Assembly: GCF_040954835.1 (NCBI RefSeq)
Contig: NC_090708.1
Span: forward strand, 27,726,001-27,790,000
Length of the DNA stretch: 64,000 bases
Source: Lepisosteus oculatus
Lineage: Eukaryota; Chordata; Actinopteri; Semionotiformes; Lepisosteidae
Direction of reading: 5' to 3'
Both the position numbers and the translations under genes were made by a program. Shown here one piece after another: positions 9,440 to 21,339 of this stretch. Below the pieces are notes generated by a model that searched no databases, was not told the DNA's origin, and saw nothing but the letters and a program-made list of their open reading frames with translations. Numbering within the stretch: position 1 is the stretch's first letter; each line of letters begins with the position of its first letter.

Positions 9440-11438
9440 TGGTTGCAGTCTCAGCAACTATGACCGAGTGCCAAAGAACAGGATTATATTCAGTGGGTTG
9501 TTAATGGTTTTGGAAAAAGAACCATTAAATTAAATTGTAAAGATTAAGGGATTAAATATAGTTATTTTTTCAGTTTTTTAAATAGTTTATTTTGTAATAT
9601 ATTTTAAGTTTAAATATTGCACATGTACACCTCGCCTAAATACATTAAGACTAAATTGCACTCTTTATAGGAGAGAGTCATTGTTTTTAATTATATACAG
9701 TATATATTGGATTATTTGAGAAATATTACATTCTATGTTCATAAATGTATATTGTTCAGATAATTCAGATTTTCACCCCATTCCTATTATGGCCCATTTT
9801 GAAGAAATATAAATTATGTATAGTGTTATAACATTTGGGCATCTCATAACTGGATCTTTAAAAATAAGAAGGTCCAGAAGAATAAACAAAAGAACAAATA
9901 GGTTAAAAGTACAATTTACAGCAAAGGGAATGTTGAAAATGAACCAAAACAAAATCCTAAACTCAATTAAACAAATATTTAAATAAGTTAAATGTCAACA
10001 ATAGCTGTGATATGTTGATTAGATAAAGTATTCATCCTATTTACTGTGGTAATTGCAAATAAGTTCAGATGCACAATTACATTCACATTAACACAATTAG
10101 TTCCTAATCGCTCGTCCCCGTTCCTGTGTCTGTTTGGATGGATCTCCTGGCAATGGACTTTGGACTGCTACTTGGTTTCTCCTTCTGGATTGTTTTGGAC
10201 TTGTTCGCCTTCACCACATCCCCCAAGCACCGGAATAATGCCATTAAGCCCCCCTGTCAGTTATCCCATCCTGATCCTCTCATGTTTCCCTGTTGTCCTC
10301 CAGTCTCTTCTGGATTTTACCGTCTGCATCGGGTCCTAAATACGCACTACACGGGAGTCTGAACCTGCTCCTGTTATAATTCTATTCGCATAGAGGACAC
10401 TGGGTAAGTAGGCTAAGTATGTTCAATTTTCACTGTCAGAGGATGCCTTAGACCACGCATCAATCTGTACCATCATAGAATAATCACAAATCACCTGCAA
10501 AAAAAAATAAAAAGGCTGAACATACTGGACTAAAATACAGACCTCCAGGTTGTGAGTAACAAAATGTATCGTTTTAGGAGTATTGGGCAGTAGCACATCA
10601 AACATAGTGATGCTGCTTCGCATTTTTCTTTTGTTTTTTCAGAAGCAGTACATTTATTTTCTGTAAAAAATGCAGTAAATATCTGGTTTGTCTGTAATCT
10701 CCCACTTCAGGTCAAAAGTTGTCTCCAAATGGGAGCTTCAATTGCAAAAATGATTCCATTCTTCTTCAGATACAATACATTGAGAAGTACATATGAAAAG
10801 GACAGAATCTGAAACTAAAAAGCTGAAAGTGAGCAGTGATTCCTTTCTACACCAATATTTCAAGAGATGTTTCTTTTTATTTAGTGTTTTAAAAGAAACG
10901 GGTATTCATTTTACCAGAAAGATTTCAGACTGTCTCAAGAAAATAACAAACAGAACATTTCCAAACACATGTTGTTCATGTTGCTGTTGAAATCTTAAGT
11001 TTATTAGTGATCTAGCATAATTCTGATATGCTGATAAAAACTCAAGCACAATTGAGAAAATAACATACAGTTTAAATTCTTAAGACTTCCAGGACAAAGA
11101 GAAAATAAGACACAGACTTCCAAGATACTGGAACATTTTTATGATTAATATATTTCAACATATGGTAGCTTTCAAACAAAATTAATTAAAAATATAATTG
11201 AGTATTTAAATAAAAAAATATATAAATGTTAATATTTCACTATCCCATTACTGTGTGCTCTGGGTTTGAACAGAGCAGGTAAATGATGTTAGCACCAGAA
11301 AAGGTTACTTATAAAACTAATCAACAACAGTTTTTATAGTACTAGAAGATAAAGTTTGCAAACATAAAAACTTATGAAGATTAATTAGAAACATATACAG
11401 TACAGAAGATGTACTGATATTTTCCCTGCTTTTCACAT
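9440..11438 (-). other. OR1 5' intron (predicted)
   Basis: About 2 kb between the coding exon and the predicted first exon. Acceptor candidates lie just upstream of the ATG (a CATAG and a GCTGAG on the minus strand within 30 bases); the donor is at 11439-11440. Blocks of it, such as 10640-10800, match the corresponding part of the OR2 intron (17690-17830), so it duplicated together with the gene. It holds a retroelement-like patch at 10108-10400. Confidence 0.5.
10108..10400 (+). repeat. LTR-like fragment in OR1 intron
   Basis: GC-rich against AT-rich surroundings, with repeated TTTGGA and TGGATT phrases and a CGTCTGCATCGGGTCCT stretch, also found in similar form at 5530-5550. It resembles R/U5 of sushi-type LTRs. 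No ends or target duplication were seen. It is absent from the equivalent OR2 intron position as far as I can tell. Confidence 0.3.
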
Positions 11439-11440
11439 AC

Positions 11441-11497
11441 CTGAAGTCTGAGTTTGTTCTGTTTGCTCTGCCTGTTCAGGACACACTTGCTGAATGA
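11441..11497 (-). ncRNA. OR1 non-coding first exon (5' UTR), predicted
   Basis: On the minus strand the exon would end ACTTCAG followed by GTATGTG, a strong splice donor. A TATA-like CATAAAAG lies about 25-30 bases before the proposed start. OR2 has the same arrangement at 18595-18651 with clear sequence similarity, so the module is under constraint or recently duplicated. OR genes commonly have such a 5' non-coding exon. The start is an estimate from the TATA position. Confidence 0.6.
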
Positions 11498-11522
11498 GAA
11501 CCCCTTCCTCTATTCTCAGCTG

Positions 11523-11558
11523 CTTTTATGGGCAGCTCTTCACAGTGACCCCAGAGGC
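11523..11558 (-). promoter_or_regulatory. OR1 promoter: TATA box and candidate O/E site
   Basis: CATAAAAG (11523-11530) preceded on the minus strand by a site whose plus strand reads CCCCAGAGGC (11549-11558). The latter fits the Olf1/EBF pattern YCCCNNRGRR at 9 of 10 positions. The same pair at the same spacing occurs at OR2. Olf1/EBF sites are a known feature of OR promoters; function here is inferred. Confidence 0.5.
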
Positions 11559-11599
11559 CACTGAGTGCAGAACTCTAGCTGTAGCTCTTATTATTTCTG

Positions 11600-12700
11600 T
11601 CTCCAGAGAGACAGAAAGTGAACCCAAAGGACATATGGAAAACAAATAATAGTCTTTGTTACATGAAGCAACTGGGAAACGGAAATCACAATCAAATTAT
11701 GTTTAGGAAACATACAGAAGTTTGACGTTTGTTAAAACTCTATTTGTAAAAGTTAGAGGAGTCAGATCGCATCTTGGATAGAGAAGCAATAAACATGGGT
11801 TTGCCCCATATTGTGATTAAGGAGGCCAACTGTCAAGGCAGACCGAGAAAAGCACAGGACTGACATTAAGTATTCAATAGAACTTCACATTATAAGCTGA
11901 ACTGCTCTACAAATGGGACAAAAAGATGATGATACATTAAAACATTGGCTTTTACAAACAGCTTTAGGGTAAAACAAATGCATTATTTTTTTCTTTTAAA
12001 TTTCACATTGTTAAAGTATAAAGAACCTCAGTACTAAGTGAAAGTACTTCAAATCCTCATAACATCCAGACAGGACAATTCCTTGAAAGACAGAGTTACA
12101 CCTAAGAAGAACCATAGGGTCACCCTGTATTTCATTGAACACAGTCTCATTAAATGAAGGAAAAGTGCTAGCCAGGTATTATGCTTAAAATCTATTTCTG
12201 GACTTAGACTAATCAGAAACAGAAAAGTCTGACCCTTATGTCCCAGTGATGAAGCTCACTGGTGGAACTCTCAGCCTCCACATTGTGATCTCTGCACTCT
12301 GCTTTCCCTTGTCTGTGTCCTCATAAAGATTTACTTTTAAAGTCTCAATGTTTGTGTTAGTGTTCAAGGTTTTAAACTATATATTACAATTCTATGAATC
12401 TTTCAAGTTATGAAATTAAAGATCACTTTTTTAAGATCAGTGGATTTCGTAAACTGTGATGTTTAATTTTTCTAGGGAATTTAACTTATCCCTGTTTGAA
12501 GATCTGCTAAGAAACAAAAATGGTGAAAACCTCTGTGTTTGTTTAACAGAACAGCAGCCTGAATCATTTATGTGGAGACTACTGAATGCACCACAGTCAA
12601 AGTCTGTGAATAACCTTTACAGAGATTTTAAAGAAGAAGTTTATGAGTAGGTCAGACTTTAAACATTTTTCAACCTGAAGAGTGTTACCAGTAAAGCTTA
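11600..12700. other. Upstream flank of OR1
   Basis: AT-rich, with no gene recognised. The stretch to about 12010 is homologous to 18760-19090 upstream of OR2, marking the extent of the tandem duplication. An open frame of 64 codons at 12456-12650 has no recognisable domain. Confidence 0.45.
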
Positions 12701-12704
12701 AAAA

Positions 12705-13050
12705 ATCTTGTCTGTTCTCAGTCTTAATCGGGGTTTTTCCAAACTCCTAAAAGTGTTAAGGGTGGAAAGCTGAGAGATTGTAAGAAAAAATGGAATAGTC
12801 CAGACACTGAACAATTCTAAATAAAAAAACATACAGATATAAGAAGCATGTTTATTGTCAGTGTCAGTGAAACATAGTTTTTAAATGTCATGTGTCAATA
12901 GAAATAAGTTGCATGGAGAAACTGGATCGAGTTACAGACCAAAAAATAGCTTTAAAAATGAATATAACCAATTACACAAAGAGCACACTAAATAGCTGAA
13001 AAAATACTTTAATCACAAACCCCAAAATGTCTGAAATGAATATTGAGCAT
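12705..13050. repeat. OR-unit flank, copy 1
   Basis: Similar to 62530-62830 in the same orientation (shared phrases TTTTTCCAAACT, AAACTGAGA-like and GTTTATT...GTGTCAGTGAAA). Its right part also resembles 23460-23540. It appears to be ordinary non-coding flank carried along in OR tandem duplication. Confidence 0.5.
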
Positions 13051-13149
13051 TTGAGACAATCGTAATATGTAATAATATATCATATAATATACACATAATA
13101 TGACATTGTGAAGCCATGGAAGTTGTGATTGCCATTGTGGACGTGAAAC

Positions 13150-14200
13150 AGGCATGACCACCACTCCATGCATACAGTACCGTTCTTACCCTGTTGTGGA
13201 ACATTTTTACTTTTTTACTTTTTATGCACTCTCTATCAAGTGTGGTGCTGTACTTGGCCCCCTTGTAAGGATAACCAGGACGTGGCGCATATACACTGAG
13301 ATCTCTGGGCCCTCAGCTCATGGACTCCTGGGTTCAAAGTCTCCAACACACCCACACCTTCGTCCTATTATGATCTCCTCCAAGATCATGTGGTGAGGTT
13401 TCTTTCCATTGCTGAGTCTTTTGCTATCGGTTATCCCTGCTCAATGCACCTCATCACTAACTCTTGCACTCTAGCTAGTCCCTTTTAGGGATTAGCAGTG
13501 GAACACCCTTGACTCGGTCGATCCCATCTAACCGGACTTGCACTGCCACCTGCTATACTTTACTGGCAGGCAGATATGGCAACAAATAAGGCTACTACTC
13601 TTTGAGGCCTTACCCTGCACAGCATTGACACTGACAGTCTCGCTAGGAGCCTCACTGCTCCTAGCCACCATACAAGAAGTCTCCTGTTCCCACTCTACCC
13701 TGAAGCCTTCAGCTTCAAATGTCACACACACGGAGCCTACTGCTCTCTCACAATGACATCTACTGGTTCTCTCACAAGGAGTCAGTCCTCAGACTTCTGG
13801 ATCTGCCTCCAGCCACTGATGTCACTCCATTAGAAGTATGTGAAAATGTGAAAATTGTTCTCCAGTTATCACCAGGACAGGTTTAATACTCACAACACCA
13901 AGTCTCCGGTGCCTGAGGCTCAACATGCAATTTAAAACTCACACAACCTCTCCAGCACCTCGCTCTCATGTCCTTGGCAGTGTAATTTGAAGCTGTAAGC
14001 TGTATTCTGATCTTGCATCTTACAGACCAGTTCTTTCCTACTCCTATTATTAGCTGTTTCTCACACCTGTTGCTCTCACAGCTTGAAATCAATGACTCTC
14101 ACTGCCATGCCTTAGCAAGGCATCTCTGATCTTGTGTCTGCTCTGAAGTTAATTCAGGACTGACGTCCTGGCTTGGTATCAGGGAAGCAGTCAGCTAAGG
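13150..14200. other. Unassigned GC-richer non-coding block
   Basis: About 1 kb, noticeably richer in CCTC/CACC phrases than its surroundings and containing several short open frames (63-80 codons) on both strands, none with a known motif. No inverted ends, LTR or poly(A) tail was found. It could be an old retroelement fragment. I cannot assign it. Confidence 0.3.
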
Positions 14201-15500
14201 TTTATGGTCACACCCCCAGCTGAATCTCCTTAACTTCCAAATTCTCTTCAGGATTGCATAGAAAAACATACAGTATCTATTGAGAGCTCTGCCTCCCTGC
14301 CCACTCCCCATATGATACTGTACCATAAAACATGAAGAAACTAGTCCATTTGCCCTTCTTCTCAAAAAGATCTCTTCACACCATAAATTTAAAAAGATAA
14401 AGGAAAAAAAAAACAATCCTAGCCTTTCTGATAAGACTTAGGTTTTGGTTGCACTTTATATTCCTCAAAATGAGACATCTCTAAAGCTAAACCTTTAATG
14501 CAGGGCATCTAATAGAGATTAGACAAATTTATAAATTTGTTGTTGTATAAACATACAAGAGTATTTGTTTTTAAAATGAGTCCTGTCAGATCAATTATCT
14601 AAACACACTTTCAGTAATGTTTACTCAAATTAAAAGCTTTGCCATATCAAGTAAGCCATTCTGCCACCTTTCAAAACCATACCACATGTGCAGTAATTCT
14701 ATAGTTGACTTATTGATGGAAAAAAACACCAATATTCAACCCTTACACATGTATACTGCAATTATTTTATTTTGTACTGGTAGGTTATTTGCACTGGAAA
14801 GAGAGCTTCTTTTCATAATCAGCTTCATTTACAAGACATCTGCAGAGAATTGTAATTACTTTTCTGTTGAATTGAGATTATTCACTTTAAACAGAATCTC
14901 AGCAGAAAACTGCAGTTCTGATATCTACTGTGTTTGTCCACTAATGCCAATTGTAATAATCATAAGCTCTTCTGTAATTAACACAATAAAGGACGATTGT
15001 GTCATTATAAACTATTGTAAAAGAAACATGGCAGTTTGATTATATTAATAATACTACTTACATAATATATCACAGTTATGTATATAAACACAAAACGATA
15101 ATCTAGTCATGTCATAATGATTTTCCTTTATCACCCTGTTTATTGCTACAGTTAAAATCTAGTTATAGATTTGACATTTTGCTGTCCTTTGTCATTCCAT
15201 TTAAGCAATTTGGATCCTGATGTTCCCAGTATGATGTTGATTTTAAATATCTTCTGATTTATGGTTTATTACATTTTGGATCCTAAGCATCTACCTTGAA
15301 AACAATATATTTTCATGTTGTCCTACTGACCTAAAACCTAAAACACGAACTTTTCAGTATGTGAAATTCATTAATGTACACACGGTAAAATAAAAGTTTA
15401 AAATGCAGAGAATAAATTATCAAAATGTATTTATTCACAATAAATAACCAATAAGTGACTCGACATCTCCATTAATACAATAATACAATTTTGTTTGCAC
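14201..15500. other. Intergenic, AT-rich
   Basis: No gene recognised. A 140-codon open frame at 14617-15039 lacks any recognisable domain, is flanked by AT-rich sequence and has no supporting copy, so it is not annotated as a gene. Confidence 0.4.
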
Positions 15501-15502
15501 AT

Positions 15503-15508
15503 TTTATT
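15503..15508 (-). terminator. OR2 poly(A) signal
   Basis: Minus-strand AATAAA about 180 bases after the OR2 stop, in sequence homologous to that below OR1 (shared CATTTTATTAA on the plus strand). Confidence 0.55.
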
Positions 15509-15684
15509 AAGAAATAAAAAAGGGAGTGATGTATTTTTTTCTTGGACATGCATTACAAATTTTAAAATTTGGAAATTGTAATACATGGTTGTAAGTAAAG
15601 TGTGATTATTTTTTTAATTATAAATTGAAACTAAAATAATTATGTGGCTTAATGTCTTGCATTAACACTATTCTTTGTATTGTG

Positions 15685-16614
15685 CTAGAAAGGGGTCTTT
15701 AGCCTCAAGTATTTGTCAGCTGCTGCCTTGATTTTTTCATTTCTTAAGCTGTAAATGATGGGGTTGACCAAAGGGGTAAGGAAATAGTACACTGCACCAA
15801 TGAAGATGCGACCATCAGGAGGGATACTCTCCACTCTCAGCCCAATATACACCATGGCAGTGGACACATAGTACAGGAAGACCACAGTCACATGTGAAGA
15901 GCACATTGAGAAGGCCTTCTTACGGCTCTCCATAGTTTTCATTTTTATCACTGACCACACAATTTTGTAGTAGGTCCACAGGACAAAGAGGAAAGGAATG
16001 TAAATTACAACCATGGCAAGAAACAGTGCAAAATCCACTTGTGCTATGACATCACCACAGGCTAATGATATTACAGTGGGGTAGTCACAGACAATGTGCA
16101 GGATGAGATTTGATCCACAGTATGGCAAAGTGCTTGCCAGTACTACAGATGTTAAGGGCACAAGGAAACCCAGCACCCAAACTGAGGCCGTCATTGTAAA
16201 ACAGACCTTACTGCTCATGATGGTGTTGTAATGTAGAGGTTTCACTATAGCAACATAGCGATCATAAGCCATGACTGCAACAAGGAAAACTTCAACAGCT
16301 GCAAATGAGATAAAAAAGTACATCTGTGCAAAACAGCTTGAGAAGGATATAGTCCTGTCATGACCAGAGAGCACTACTAACAATTTAGGTATAATAGTAA
16401 CAGTCAATAGAACATCTATGACAGCCAAGTTCCAGAGGAAGAAGTACATGGGTGTGTGGAGCCGGTGATCCAGGCCCACTAACACCACAATGAGTAGATT
16501 ACCCAAGAAAGTGGCCAGGAAGATGATGAGGAAGACGACGAAGACAGGAATGTAGTGCTCCTGTAGTACTGGCACTCCCACAATGATGAACTCAGAGTAA
16601 AGGGTGACATTCAT
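15685..16614 (-). CDS. Olfactory receptor (OR2), intact coding exon
   Basis: A complete odorant receptor of 309 residues from the ATG at 16614. The position that is the start ATG in OR1 reads GTG here (16621-16623), so translation most likely begins three codons later, directly before the NVT glycosylation site. Hallmarks: LHTPMYFFLWNLAV, MAYDRYVAIVKPLHY, SSKVCFTM, KAFSMCSSH, PPDGRIFIGAVYYFLTPLV and NPIIYSLRN, with all seven hydrophobic segments and the extracellular cysteines. It is a close tandem paralogue of OR1, about 7.2 kb away in the same orientation, with a shared promoter and first exon. It should be a G-protein-coupled odorant receptor of olfactory cilia; the ligand is unknown. The frame is uninterrupted and the length is normal. 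Confidence 0.93.
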   Translation of the reverse strand: MNVTLYSEFIIVGVPVLQEHYIPVFVVFLIIFLATFLGNLLIVVLVGLDHRLHTPMYFFLWNLAVIDVLLTVTIIPKLLVVLSGHDRTISFSSCFAQMYFFISFAAVEVFLVAVMAYDRYVAIVKPLHYNTIMSSKVCFTMTASVWVLGFLVPLTSVVLASTLPYCGSNLILHIVCDYPTVISLACGDVIAQVDFALFLAMVVIYIPFLFVLWTYYKIVWSVIKMKTMESRKKAFSMCSSHVTVVFLYYVSTAMVYIGLRVESIPPDGRIFIGAVYYFLTPLVNPIIYSLRNEKIKAAADKYLRLKTPF

Positions 16615-16901
16615 TCCTCCCACTGGTCAAAGTCTCAGCAGCTCCAGCTAGGAACTAGATACCAAAGATCAAGTATACATGCAGTGAGTAATTAATAGAT
16701 TGGAGAAAGAGACATTAAGACATTTTAAAGAATTAGAGGTTTTATAGTGATAATAAAAATCAAATTTAAATATAATAGATCCATCTATTTCTAATAACTT
16801 GATAAATTAAATTAAATTATAAATTACTACTGATACATTCTGGAATACTGATAAGCCTCTTTTTATAGGAAAGTTTAGTTTTTAAGAAATATTACCTTCT
16901 A

Positions 16902-17308
16902 CAGTAGATATAAAAAGTCTACACAACCTTATTGAAATTGCAGTTTTTGTGATGTTAAGTCAGGAACAGCTGATTTTTATTTGGGGTTAATCAGAATCAC
17001 TTTCATTGATGGCTGGTGTATGCTACTTACCTTTGGACATGATTTTAAATGTGATTGGTTAACTCTGAACACAGCTACAGCCCCCATTATAAAAGGGTGT
17101 GCAGACGTATTCAACCAGAGTGTTGGAGGTTTTTTAATTTCAATTATTTTTCCTAATAATTATCTATTTGTTTTTCTCTTAGATTTTGTTGGTTTTAAGG
17201 TCACATTAAAGATGGAAAAATTTCTGACATGATTTATCTTGATTTCTGCCTTTACATCACAAAAACCTGCAATTTCAACAAGGGTGTATAGACTTTTTAT
17301 ATCCAGTG
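16902..17308. mobile_element. Tc1/mariner-type MITE
   Basis: 407 bp with inverted ends: left CAGTAGATATAAAAAGTCTA, right the near reverse complement ending TTTTTATATCCAGTG. Inner arms continue with GCAGTTTTTGTGATGT against ACATCACAAAAACCTGC. It is flanked by TA on both sides (16900-16901, 17309-17310). It has no transposase; the 83-codon open frame inside is chance. It must have been mobilised in trans. Confidence 0.8.
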
Positions 17309-17930
17309 TATATGCATAAAAATACATTGTTTAGGGCATGATACTCAGAATGTATTTAGATGTTTAAAAAAAACTTCTGTGTAAATATTAATATTGAATA
17401 TTTTGTTTGCATTATGAGATTTAAATGATCAAAGTAAAAGGATTAAGATACTTAATTTACTTTTGTCTGATATCAAATGTATTGTTTCACTGTTCAACAA
17501 ATGTGTCTAATACATTTTTAATGCATTGCAAATATTTTAACCCCATTCAATTGGTGTCCAATTTAGAAAAAATGCAAATGGTGTATACATATTTTTAAAG
17601 AATATTTGCAATTAACTTGTGAATGCCTAAACAGAATAATTTTGAATAAAAAGTATCAATTTCAGCAAAATCAGCTATGGTATTTAGCAACTTTATTATT
17701 TCACCCCCCAAAAAAAGTTAAATTAGTTGAACAAGTACAAATCTGTTTATGAGCAATTTCCCACTTCCCAAAGATAGGAGCTTCAGTTATAAAATGAATT
17801 CATTTTCCCTAATTGTAAAACATGTATTAAGAGGGCAGTTGTCAATGATTACTCTCTTAACCAGAATTTTAAGAAGAATGTTTCTTATGATTTAGTCTTT
17901 TCAAAAACCAGACCATTTGCTAAGAAAGAA

Positions 17931-18049
17931 CAGGTACATTTTTATTCCATGCTGAAAAGAAAAGATGACAACATTTAGGCTGTGGAGCCTTCTTCAGGTG
18001 TCAACTGAAATATTGTGCTTCTTTTCAGCATGAAATAAACATTTACCTG
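17931..18049. repeat. Fold-back repeat
   Basis: Imperfect inverted arms 17931-17964 and 18018-18049 (shared core TTCAGCATG and its complement CATGCTGAA) enclose about 53 bases. It could form a hairpin and resembles a dispersed repeat unit rather than a gene. Confidence 0.5.
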
Positions 18050-18594
18050 GTCCTTTGCAGCCTACACATGCTGACGTCGCTATTGTACCTACTTGAACCA
18101 TTTGTTAAGAAGATGTCTACATTCAGCTACATCATGAGACTTACAGTACATTTTCCAAATACAATTGTATCTCACATGTTTTTGAAATACATCTTTTTTA
18201 ATCAGTGATCTGCATAATACTCATATGCTGATATAAACTGCAACACATTGAGAAACTGTCTAAAATGTCTACAAAATTGTTTGTACAATGTCAAATCATT
18301 GGTACTCTCTGGAACAAACAGAAAATAAGATACATATTGAAGATCTGTAACATGTTTGTGTACTTCATATAGTTTTTAATAAATGGGATCTTTCAAACAC
18401 ATCAATATACACATAGCATTTTCACTATCCCTTTAATGTGAACTCCCAGTTTGAACAGAGCTAGTAAATTTTGTCAGCACCTAGAGAATTTTACACCAAA
18501 GCAACATCATGTAACCCAATGTCAGTTGTTTTGTCCAAACAAACACAAAAAGATATTACAAATGTCTTGATATTTTTCATAATTTTTCACATAC

Positions 18595-18651
18595 CTGGAA
18601 TCTTAGTTTGTTCTCTTTGCTCTGCCAGCACAGAACACATCTGCTGGACAA
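18595..18651 (-). ncRNA. OR2 non-coding first exon (5' UTR), predicted
   Basis: The minus strand ends ATTCCAG followed by the donor GTATGTG, aligned with the OR1 first exon. The length is estimated from the TATA box at 18677-18684. Confidence 0.6.
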
Positions 18652-18676
18652 GAAATTCTTAGTCCAATCTCATCTG

Positions 18677-18712
18677 CTTTTATGTGCAGCTCTTCACATT
18701 GACCCCAGAGAC
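18677..18712 (-). promoter_or_regulatory. OR2 promoter: TATA box and candidate O/E site
   Basis: CATAAAAG on the minus strand at 18677-18684. The plus-strand CCCCAGAGAC at 18703-18712 fits YCCCNNRGRR at 9 of 10 positions. Spacing equals that of OR1. A TAAT-type homeodomain core lies further upstream in both genes. Confidence 0.5.
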
Positions 18713-18769
18713 TGCAGAGTGTATAGGAGTAGCTGTAGCTCTTATTAATCCAGAGAGACAATTTTATAC

Positions 18770-19627
18770 AATATACAAGTTCCTAATTAAGCAATTTAGT
18801 CTTTGTAACATGAGGCAATCATGGAATTGAAATTGCTAAAGCAAGTTATTTGGTGAAACATAGTTGAATGTTTTTAAACTGTTTTTGTAAATGTTTGGAG
18901 GAAACAGATGACATCTGTAATCAGGAACTTTTCCAGAGCATTAAATAGAAGTTTTTCAAACAGCGTAACAAAAGAGGCCATCCAAACAAATAGAACACAG
19001 AGATAATTAGCAATAATGATACATTAAAATAAACCACTGAAATTTACTAACAACTGTATGATAAAACAAATGTGTGAATTTTCCTTTTACTATTGTTAGG
19101 CCTGTTGGAAGGGGCTATTGAGTTGTCCGAAGACTAAAAGGAAGTCATCAAACACCTAGCTAGTGTTGACATTTGTATTTCTTGAGAACTTTAAAGCAAT
19201 TAGTTAAAGCAAACACCTGGTTTACCTTGTTTAAGCAAACTTTTAAATGATTAAGAGTGATCAACAGTTGAGGAACAGAGAAAAAAAAGGCATGTAGGCA
19301 GAGATAGGGACTGGGAGAGGAAAGGAAGTACACTGGAAGGACAGAAAGACAAAAGGAGCATGTGCCAGGCAAGTGGCACTTACTCAGATCAACTATAAAG
19401 TATAATATATTTATATTTAAAGTATAATATATAATATTTTTTTGTGGTTAGTGAATGAATTTTAGAATAGGGAGTTAGGTGACCAATTCACTTTGAGCAT
19501 CCATATTTATATAGAAAGAGATTTAATAGTACATTGAGGAGAACATTATTGTATTTGATTTAACTTAATTGTAAGCAATTTAACTGCACATTATGTACAG
19601 TAGGTCATAATCTATTTAGTTTAGAAG
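18770..19627. other. Upstream flank of OR2
   Basis: Homologous to the OR1 flank until about 19090. Beyond that it is unassigned, with a purine-rich stretch near 19270-19360. No gene recognised. Confidence 0.4.
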
Positions 19628-21000
19628 TGTAGCGGCAATGCTTGTTAATAAGACAGAATTAAGCGTTGGTATACTTTCCTAAATGAGGCCCTATCTCACC
19701 CTCCATCTCTGTGGTGCAGCCACAGAGAAAGTATTCATGCAGGCTGATTTAAGATGTTTTCTATTGATAAGGGACAGCTCCCAGACGGGGATGTACTTAG
19801 CTAAGCCTGGCTATCATGATCAATGGTCATCCATTGGCGCCTATCTGTCTAGGGAGTGCTGAATGGACATCTGGACTGCATTCCTAAGTGTCAAGAGTAA
19901 GTGACTCATATCTCACCTTGATCAACCAATCAGGGACTGGCAGGGCGTGGTAATAGCACGTGGGTCTCCAATGCCCGCCAAACTCTCAACCAATCAGCAC
20001 ACATCTGTGTCTTGGTCAAAAAGGGAGCGCAAGCTCAGATCGGGGCTCTCCTTGGCCATTTTCGCGCATCCTCATAGACAATCACGTGACAACTGCTGTT
20101 GTCTGCAAAGGGACTTGGACTTTGTTCTAAGCGCGAGGCTGAGGATCCCGTACGAACTCAGAACACTACCAACTTGAATGCTCCGCTTGATCAACTGCAG
20201 TTGGACCCTCGTCGACAACCTGAATAGCTTATTCAGAAGCAGCGCTGGACCAGGAACAAACCAGCTTCTTCCCAGGCAAAAGAGTGACTTGTGAGGACTC
20301 GCGGTCACACTCTGTGCATAGAGACTTTCTACTAGCCAGCCGGACTACTGGTAGATCCCCTCGGAGCAACGATTGCCCTGCGCGTCGCAGTCAGATTCCT
20401 CCTCCCGTCCTACTCCGAGCTGCACCTCGACTGCTTGGCCCGTAGCCAGAAGACGCCGGGACAACGCCCATTGGACAACCGCTGGAACAGAGGCTACAAC
20501 AGAGCCTGTCAGTTGGTTTGGTGTTCGTGCCGGGAAATTCCAAATCCATACACAGTGGATAAGTAAACCCCATGTTCTACATTGCGTCTCGAGAATTCAA
20601 TTGTACCTCAACATAAGTTGTTATCAATTTAATTCATGAGTAATGTATTTACTTACGAGTTTAGAGTAACAGTGGGTAATAACACTGATTAGCGATTTGG
20701 TAACTGAACGATATATATTGACATATATTCTCTGTTGTGTATCTGTTTGTGTTTGCATCTCTTCGAGATTATATACCTTGTATTTTGATAACCCTCACAG
20801 TAAGGTCTGCCGCTCCTATCCAGGCAGACTAGTACATGTTTGGTGCACAAATAATATTAATAAATGTATCTCGTTTATTGAACCCGTGTGTGTGCATTGT
20901 TAGTTGTTTTGACGATTGATTTTCTAAAAGCCACAACGAACAACCTCTTGATTACTGCTACAATTAATAATTGTCTCAGTAAACCCATCAAACCTCTACA
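19628..21000 (+). mobile_element. Solo LTR, family B
   Basis: Starts TGTAGCGGCAATGC and ends CCTCTACA, flanked by GAAG on both sides (19624-19627, 21001-21004), a 4-bp target duplication. It matches, in the opposite orientation, the LTR at 56048-57412 that heads retroelement B. An AATAAA signal is at 20859-20864. No internal region remains, so it is a recombination product. The short open frames inside are LTR shadows. Confidence 0.85.
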
Positions 21001-21014
21001 GAAGGCAGGCATTT

Positions 21015-21058
21015 TTTTGGATAATAATAATAATAATAATCAATCATCATCATCATCC
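21015..21058 (+). repeat. AAT/ATC microsatellite
   Basis: A run of ATA/AAT triplets passing into CATCAT triplets just after the solo LTR. Confidence 0.7.
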
Positions 21059-21339
21059 ATATCCTGTGAAGATGGAACTCTATCCCTTTTAATGAGGATG
21101 TAAGAAAATGGACTTTGCAGGAGGTAATGAAAGTAGCTGAAATTAAGAGTGAGCCATGTGTCACAAATGACCCGCTGAGTAATTGGGAGGATGGACCCCG
21201 TGGGTTACCTTAGGTGATCAGGAGACAGTCATGTAGCTTCCAGAGCAATTGAGGGCTAGGCCTGAGACGTAGTCAGTGGAAAGTTCCATGGATCGTATTG
21301 TGAAAAGTGACTCATAATCTGACAATTTCAGGAAGACTA

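Larger units (their letters stand above)
16615..18593 (-). other. OR2 5' intron (predicted)
   Basis: Mirrors the OR1 intron. It contains a Tc1/mariner-type MITE (16902-17308) and a fold-back repeat (17931-18049), neither seen in the OR1 intron. The remaining sequence is AT-rich. Confidence 0.5.

Noticed and set aside
14617..15039. A 140-codon open frame on the plus strand
   Set aside because: No domain, no homologous copy in the window and no splice or promoter context; likely chance.
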